Shown: positions 56,862 through 64,000 of the stretch, piece after piece
How positions within the stretch are numbered: the stretch's first letter is position 1
Layout: every line of letters begins with the position of its first letter
Assembly (NCBI GenBank): GCA_004123355.1
Contig: SCHM01000001.1
Location: forward strand, 9,000,193-9,064,192
Direction: 5' to 3'
DNA: 64,000 bases
Source: Amphirosellinia nigrospora
Taxonomy: Eukaryota > Ascomycota > Sordariomycetes > Xylariales > Xylariaceae
Made by a program: the position numbers and the translations under genes
Notes under the pieces: generated by a model
Databases searched by the model: none
The model's input: the letters and a program-made list of their open reading frames with translations, nothing else
What the model was told of the DNA's origin: nothing

Positions 56862-59800
56862 TTAGATAGTTGTTCGTCCTGGGTCTCTTCCACCTTACAT
56901 AACCCGAGACGATATTGGTGTGCAGCATCCACCATATTTTAGCACCTATCTTCTATGTCTTCATACCACACGAGAAACTACATTCTGTTTTCCCCCGTAT
57001 GACAAAGCTTTTGCTTTCAGTAGTGTCCTTTGACTGTCAATGCTACTATTTTCCCCATCTAACATGGGCTAATCAAGGCCTTACGATTGGCCCTCATCAC
57101 AGTGGCTATAGCTATGGAAGACGTCCGTGATCCAGTGTTAGATTTATGGTTGCAGGGCTAGCTCGGCTCAAGACACACATGTAAACCCATGTTCTCTAAT
57201 GTCTAAGATATGTGGCCATGTCCCTTTTGGGTGAAGCCGACAGCCTTAATCTGGGATGACTTATGATTGGCTGCTAGTATCAACAAGAAAAGTGAATTTA
57301 GCTTGTCGGCGCGCTTAGCGCTCACGGCAAGGTTTCATATCGGTAGATTCAATCAAGTTACTTATGTACAAACGACTCCTAACACTTAGTCTAGCTTCAT
57401 ATTTGAGAAATATTCTTAGGAATGCGACGTTGCTCCCTGGCTGCAAGATCAAGCTGGTGTGTATGAATGTCCTGTTCGAGACTCTAGGATTATCCACATC
57501 CGTGTGTCCAATGATGTCGATGTTATCATCTATCTCTTCGTAACCCTGTTTGAAAGCTCTCGGGGTAATTGGCATCGGCCCTTCGCCGCCTCATCTTGAC
57601 CCGAGAGCCTGCAGTTGGAGGAATGGATTTTAATTATTCATCTATGTGGATGCGCAGCCTGCTTCGCCGCCCTTGCGTTCATTTTACTTCCATGGCTCGG
57701 CCCTTTATTGTAGATCATTGAGTCTCGGAGTGCCAACCATCGGCGTTACATACGGTCTCCGTAAGCAATAGTGGCATAAATTTCTTGGAGAAGGTAATGC
57801 ATCGCAGGCTGCATCAGGAGGTACACTACCTCCTCGTTGCAGAATCAGCTGTCACTTACACCGTGCTCCTGCAGGCAGCAGTCATTGCAGGACGGAAACT
57901 GCGGAATCTTCTGAAAAGCCATATTATTTTTTACAGCACTGGAAGGAATAGTATTATTATTTATAATCCACGTCGCCGGTCTGGAGGGTAGTCAATTCTG
58001 ACAATTTAGTCACTTGAGAGGGCCTTTCTCCCTGCAGAGTAGCTTCAGACTGGACTTTTGTCTTGGTGGCCAAAATGTGATGAGACCAGGGTTGGAATCT
58101 TTCTCATGGCTGTGAACGTTTCATTCTATGTAGCCTACGTGGGGGTTTCTATTGAATCCACAGTGATTTGTTATCGCCCAGGCTTTGCTCATTTATGTGA
58201 ACATAGATGTTATTCATATTTCAGGACCTAGTGTAACGATCCTCAATACTGGGAGTCGTACAGTTAGCACTAAGCTGAAGATATGGCTTATTGAACCGAG
58301 ACTCGTAAGGCAGTCAGATATTGGTTTATGTTCTGGGGTGGTGAATCAAAGTATGACTTGTGCAATTACCACTGAGGGTCGTCATGGAAAGATACTTCTC
58401 CTGTTCCAAGAACTTGGTATAGGTTTAGATTGAATAGTGAAGTAAGGACAGACTAGTTACATAGGAAAAAGCTCATCATTATATAGACAGTCCTTCCTTC
58501 ACCCTCACTGCTGCCATAGACGACTCTATAAATCAAACATGTGTGTTTTACATGAGGGCTTAATTGTTCATGTTTGAAGATATCTGTTGACAGTAAACGA
58601 GACTTAGTTAACATCTCAAGCTTGACAGATATCCTAGGCTAGTGTTTAAAGCTCTGGGATATTCTTACCTCGTAGATAGTATGTTACATTTCGCCTTCCT
58701 GTGAAACTCGGCCGCTTTGGTCACGCTGCATGATCTGAACTTTCCAGTAGGCAGCCAGGGCTGAAATAATCAAGAAACTTCAAAGACAAGTTGTATGAAT
58801 AATCAGAACTCTATCAGTTGGAAAGGATAGCGTATATCATACAGGATTGATGCGAAGTTAAATCTAATGAAACTAGCTCGCCTCCACACTGCTGAATGGA
58901 TCAGAACAGTAAATACGATGATTGAGGCCCAAAAGTAAAGATTGATTGCAGTATTTATCGTGCTATCGAGAGCGGTGACTGAATCGAACATTTTCTTGTT
59001 TTATATCTTGTCGTAGGCTTTGGATAAGGACCGAAATGCTGCTTGAGAGCGAAACGAGGACGCGAACGGAGCAAAATTGAAATACATGCCACAAGTTCTT
59101 ATCTTTTACTACTCTTCAGCTTTAAAATTAGCAACATGGTGTTAATGGTGCTCAATGAGTCCACTGCTGGGAGATGATTCCGGTAAACACTGTTGCTTAA
59201 TCACCATGCAGCAGCTTGTGTTACCTCGCAAAACCTCAAACGCCTCCAACAGCCGTGATAGTCACATTGTACGTATAACGATAGTATTCATGGTAGACAA
59301 TGCCGCTTTTCATTCGAGAGTAGGAGCCACTCAAAAGTAGTCGCCCCTCTACTACGGTGAAATTACAAACGAGAAGTACTAAGTGAAGTATTGGGGTATT
59401 GGTACTTGCCTGCTTGGTGTAGCATTCATTTTCCAGAAATAATACAGTAGTGGGTCGTTGCCGTTGGCAGCGATTTGTCCGATACACTTGGGGAGTGGGG
59501 GCCGCTTATGTTGAGGTTCACCTTGCTTGTCATGCAAGCAAGTTTTGCCGCAACCTATAGACTGCATTTGAATACGACCAATCTCCCAGAAGCTGATTGG
59601 AAGCGTTTATCTAAGTAACCCAAGCTTTTTATATCCGTCTAGTCCAAGCCTTGTTATAACTAGCAAGAGAAAAGGTACATGAACAACGCATACTAAGGCC
59701 CACGCTAGTGCAATACAAGGGTGTTGCAGATGAAGCCTGCCTTATTATTGAACATTAGCTCACTCTAGAGTATCTAAGACTCTGACATATGGGGCTTTAG

Positions 59801-59992
59801 TATTGCTGCATGGCGTACTCTGAGACTCCTAGTTAGTTACATCGAAGGATCTTGCTAGATTCCCTCAAGAGAAAAGAACCTGAGCTTCTAAATGGATAAC
59901 TTTCTCAAACTTGCTGTATGGGGAGAGGATGTAGCCGCTTGATACGTGTACTTAAAGCTCTTCGTGCGTGCGAACAGATTTCAGAATATGCT
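56862..59992. other. Long intergenic region, nothing firmly recognised
   Basis: About 3.1 kb. A minus-strand frame at 57315-57575 and a plus-strand frame at 57785-57991 (helical, MHRRLHQEVHYLLVAESAV) could be fragments of decayed genes, but I recognise no family. Heptamers AGCCTGC/GCAGGCT continue at 57606, 57656, 57804 and 59734. Confidence 0.3.
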
Positions 59993-61840
59993 ATGAAAAA
60001 TGTATGGTACCCAATCACCGACTCAGTAATTTCTTATCTAGAAAGAATGTCAGTATTCTTCGTTCTAGCAGCAACATTGCTGACCTTATTGTTTGTTTAT
60101 CGCAAGCTATACTATAAACGCTTTAAGGAATACGCCAAACTCCCCCAGTTGCCAGCCTCTCTTCTTTTTGGGCATCTCAAGGTTTACAATGAGTTCATGA
60201 AGAACGGTCCGTTGGATCGGGATTGCGGTAATGCCAAGTCCTCTGCTCCGTTACATCAATATCTAACTTGTAAAGATGATATCTTGTATGAAATCTATCA
60301 GAATCTTGGGCGACCGCCCGTTTTTCTTCTGGATTACCGTCCGATCTGTCGCCCTGCGATTTTCATTGCCTGTCATGAAGTGGCAGAGCAAATATCAAGG
60401 GCCACTGAGCTTTTTCCTACAAGCGCCCCAAAAGTGGATCTCACATATTTAGAATCCGTTATTGGCCCGACTTCCATCCTGTCATCCCATGGAGAGGAAT
60501 GGAAATTGTTACGCAAAAGATTTAATCATGGCTTCTCTTTGCAACACCTTACAAAACTCATTCCAACAATGGCAGCCAAAACAATGGTTTTGGTTAGCCA
60601 TCTAGATACATTGTCACAATATGAAAATGAGTTTTCCCTTGTGTCTCTTGCGATGAATCTCACTTTCGATATTATAGGCTCAGTCATCATGGATGTTGAT
60701 CTCAAAGCCCAACATATAGATCCATCTCAGCGAGGCGAGCTCGTTCGCTCGTTTACTGAGCTTATGGATGCCTATTGGGATGATAAGATCCATATTCCAG
60801 GGTGGTTGAAAATTGGGACGGTGTTGAGACGCAGAAGACTTGGGAAACGCGTCGAAAAAATATTAAAGTCAATCATCAAACGCAAGTATGAGGAGCAGCA
60901 AGCAAACTTAGGCAAGAATGATAACCATAAGCGAAGTATTCTGTCCCTCAGTCTGCAAGATACGACGATACTCTCCCAAAGCCTCCTTAACCTTACTTGT
61001 GACCAGCTCAGAACATTCCTTCTAGCGGGCCACGACACTCCTAGTGCGACGATTGCCTGGATCTTCTATGAGTTTTCGCGTAACCCACGGGTCCTCTCCG
61101 CTGTCCGTAATGAACTTAACGATATATTTGGTCCTCAAACAGACCCGGAATCCATATGCGCTCAGCTAATTTCACCAGCCGGCCCCGATCTTGTGAGCCG
61201 AATGTCATACGTTTTGGCTGTGATTAAAGAAACTTTGCGGCTGCAAACACCCGCGTCTACGGCAAGGTATTCTGCACCGGGGACTGGATTCACCATACGT
61301 ACGCCAGATGGCGATAGGCTGTGCGTCGACAACCTCATCATCTATAATTGCAACTCAATTATCCACCGTGACACAACCGTTTATGGCCATTCTGCCGACT
61401 GTTTTATGCCCGAGCGCTGGCTTGGTGGCATAAAAATAGGTCGAACGGCGAGCAGGACCATAATGCCACCCAGGTTCCTCATAGTGCTTGGAGACCGTTT
61501 GAGAGAGGGCCGCGCGGCTGCATCGGCCAGGAATTTGCGACTATTGAGATTCGAGTCATTATTGCCATCATTGCGCGTCAATATGAGTTCACCAAGGTTC
61601 ATCTCGGCGAATTAGCCTTAGATGAAAATTGCTGCCCCATCCTTGGTAACGATGAGCGGTATAAAGTCAAATCAAACTTGTACAATGTAAGCTTTATATT
61701 CAATTGGATTATCTTATTGGAAAGAACGTTGACCAACTCTTGGAAAGACACGACAGATCACAGCAAGGCCTGTGGATGGCATGATGATGACTGTGAAGAA
61801 AATTGGTAACGCAGGGACCAATCTGCAAAAGCCAGAGTAA
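59993..61840 (+). CDS. Cytochrome P450, fungal stcS-like/CYP3-4 clan type
   Basis: A membrane-anchored haem monooxygenase of about 600 residues. The ATG at 59993 gives MKNVWYPITDSVISYLERM before the anchor SVFFVLAATLLTLLFVY; starts at 59918 or 60047 are possible. Motifs: HGEEWKLLRKRFNHGF (C-helix), FLLAGHDTPSATIAWIFYE (I-helix with AGxDT), KETLRLQTPA (ExxR), PERWLGG, and the haem loop WRPFERGPRGCIGQEFA, which lies in the next frame after a one-base loss near 61430. A 61-bp intron (61687-61747) leads to the C-terminal segment ITARPVDGMMMTVKK, and the stop is at 61838-61840. Nothing else is broken. The sequence matches the fungal group often annotated as sterigmatocystin-type P450s. It likely works with the nearby methyltransferase. 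Confidence 0.8.
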
Positions 61841-64000
61841 GATAGCACTTTGGACAAGTCACTTGTGGTATACCTCCAGCTGTATTTGCAGAGAACCCTT
61901 CAGTACGTAACGAGCCACATCGAAATGGGCTCAACATTAATTTCTCGATAGGGGGATCTTTTGACGGATCCCAAGTAGCTCAAATATCAAGACACCTTGC
62001 TATTATCGGCACAATTGATGGGATAATACTAAGCGAACCATTGACTGGTATGGCCATTTGAGACCCAAGGCAAGGGCTAAGAAGGCAAGGGCTAATGTAT
62101 GGGTATTAATGGTGGCTATTGCTGATCAGGCCCTTACGCATAGACTTTTGCCTATTCTGTAGTATATCTTGTGAGGCTTTAACTATGAAGATTATAGCTG
62201 AAGGCCTGAACACCAAGCTAAGGATCCCGCATGGCTACTTAAATAATTCAACAGCCTCACCTCTACCCTTCGTTACTTTTAATCAAATAGTTTTGCACCG
62301 ATCCCTATCATCCCCCAAGCCAGAGACGTCCATCTTGCTAAAAATAACGAATGCTCTTGCTACCTACCGGAGTCAATGGTTTCGACGCCTGTGGCATTAG
62401 CCAGGTACTTGAATGTCCCCAGCCTGCATTAACCCCCACGGTAGATCCTATAGTACCAGTTCCTGTCAAATTCACCTAAGCCCTTTGACTATTAGAGTTA
62501 CAGAGACTTTAACCTCACTCTATATCTAAGGCTCAATGTTTAGTTTCCATCCAACGAATTTGCTCCATGCCTGCCAGGAAACAGGGATCTAGGCACACAG
62601 ACAAAGAGACTTTCTCCATATAGTCAAGTAGTCAAATGGAGCCCACGGAGATGACTTCACTGATCCTCCGTGCAACAACAGATGTTGACACCCTACCCTT
62701 GCGAGGTTCGTGACAATGCCCGTGAAGGCCAGGTTGGAAGCACCGATTTTGTGTAGTTTTATGTTTCAGTTGGAACCGTACCATTGCCACCTCAGTGACG
62801 AGGATCAAGTGTAATCAAATACCATAGTCGTGAGGTGTGAAACAGCCTAGCCTGCATTCTCAACTTCTGAAGACTCGATTTATCTCTATGCATCAAAGAA
62901 AAGGGGGGAGAGCAGGGGTCTCAGTGCACGTGTACAGTGCACTTCCTCGAGCCCAATGAAGTGCGAGATGACGAACAGGCAGTGTGGACACCCTTAGAGG
63001 TGCGCCGCAGTCAAATGTAAGCTCCGGGATCGGTTTGTCAACGAGCTAGCTGGTTGAGTTGATTCTCGCCAAGACGACAATTCATCCTTCGCGTCTCCTC
63101 GCAGTCAATTACTGTCATCTTGGGCAACTGTGTATAGCAATGCACTCGTACTGATGGGGTCTAGAATGGATTCTGAGAATGAAGCAGAGATGATTCTTGC
63201 CTGAGTCTGATGATACTGATGAGGTGGTTTGTGGTGTGCACCTTATTTGGGACGGTCACTACCTACCTAACCTAACCGTATGCCATCTTAAATTGCTTTC
63301 CTTGCTACCTTCCTATTCATTTTGGGTACCTTTGAAGCAATTATATGCTACGCTATACACCGTGTAGTGAGTTCAGTCTCCATGACGGAGACTTCTTGAG
63401 AATTAGAACACAGTCTCTTGAATTCGTTAGGGTAATGTATTCTCGTTACAAGGCAGATGAAGAGCGAGAAGGCCATGTTTATCATTATATATTGAGTGTC
63501 TCCCCATTTAGTTAGTAGAGTGGCCTCTGTACGAAGCCTAGTCTAGTCCTCTAACCCGCATAAAGTATACATGAGCTCAGTGGTGGCCTGCTGCCGATTA
63601 TGTTAAGCTTGATTGTTCGTTTACATATCAACGTGCATCCACCCCTGTTATCCCTACCTAAGTAATTATAGTTGTACCAAAGGTTGGAAATAATTGAGTG
63701 ACCCTATTATGTATTGCATTAAAGGCAGCTGGGCGATGATACCAAAAGAACGCTAATGCTCAATAATATATCACCTCGTCAAGTGGTACCGATGAGGAAT
63801 ATGTCCATGTCGCCAGAGATCTTTCTGATCTACTTACAGCACGTCAGGCAGAAATCCCGCTCACATACGAATCCGTTTTCGCCGCACCGTCGTAAAGTCC
63901 CATGGGGTGAAGCTACTAAACTTGGAGGCTGTTGCGGAGTTCCACGGTGCCTCTTCGCCGGGCTACTGAGCAAGCGTTCGGCGACTGTGCGGGCTAAAGG
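61841..64000. other. Intergenic to window end, nothing recognised
   Basis: No coding sequence of clear character. Two AGCCTGC heptamers occur at 62421 and 62859. A TACCTACCTAACCTAACC-like stretch is at about 63260-63280. Confidence 0.4.

Noticed and set aside
62119-62400. 93-residue plus-strand ORF near the right end
   Set aside because: No motif, low protein character and no support from context.
1-64000. CRISPR arrays, bacterial operons or phage genes
   Set aside because: No regularly spaced direct repeats were seen, and introns plus gene families show a fungal nuclear genome.
1-64000. Repeat-induced point mutation as the cause of broken genes
   Set aside because: Breaks are small indels with few substitutions, and no C-to-T-biased stop pattern was evident in the known genes.

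Overview
The window looks like nuclear DNA of a filamentous ascomycete (Pezizomycotina). Genes lie on both strands, introns are short (about 50-100 bp) with GTAAGT-like donors and CTAAC-like branch sites, and the families are typically fungal: PDR-type ABC transporter, fungal rhodopsin-like membrane protein, DUF7708 and DUF7025/AAA proteins, and a DUF7492 secreted protein. No clade more precise than this can be supported. Most genes carry small frame breaks. Where the protein is known the breaks are mostly single-base losses in short homopolymers (GG to G, TTT to TT, A9 to A8) inside otherwise well-conserved sequence. This looks more like indel error in a long-read consensus than true decay, though local decay cannot be excluded.

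Left part (0-15 kb): a divergent pair of housekeeping genes, RPN11 (proteasome lid deubiquitinase) and ROK1/DDX52 (rRNA-processing helicase), both heavily frame-broken; a small Cys-rich ORF; a flavin-dependent Baeyer-Villiger-type monooxygenase; a tRNA-Trp(CCA); a decayed solo LTR; and a two-zinc-knuckle protein with three internal repeats.

Middle-left (15-32 kb): a secreted DUF7492 protein with a Ser/Thr-rich tail; two paralogous small type I membrane proteins about 8 kb apart that flank a divergent pair (DUF7708 STAND-like protein with an in-frame stop, and a DUF7025/AAA ATPase); two solo LTRs with perfect 5-bp target duplications; an unrecognised gene or gene pair with a 53-residue tandem repeat; and an aminoglycoside-phosphotransferase-like pseudogene interrupted by a 248-bp hAT-like MITE with an 8-bp target duplication.

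Centre (32.5-42.4 kb): four large genes of unrecognised function with alternating orientation (A minus, B plus, C minus, D plus). A is a single-pass membrane protein with a long coiled coil; B is a roughly 980-residue glycine-rich and coiled-coil protein; C is an intact two-exon beta-rich protein weakly resembling TULIP/P47-like proteins; D is a broken, possibly beta-propeller protein. This is the best candidate in the window for an undescribed module.

Right part (42.4-64 kb): LTR remnants, a PDR/ABCG transporter, a P450 of CYP7/CYP8-like type, a fungal rhodopsin-domain membrane protein, a SAM methyltransferase and a second P450. This resembles the accessory part of a secondary-metabolite or detoxification locus, but no backbone synthase is visible. 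A heptamer, GCAGGCT/AGCCTGC, is strongly over-represented around the methyltransferase. The last 2 kb show no gene.
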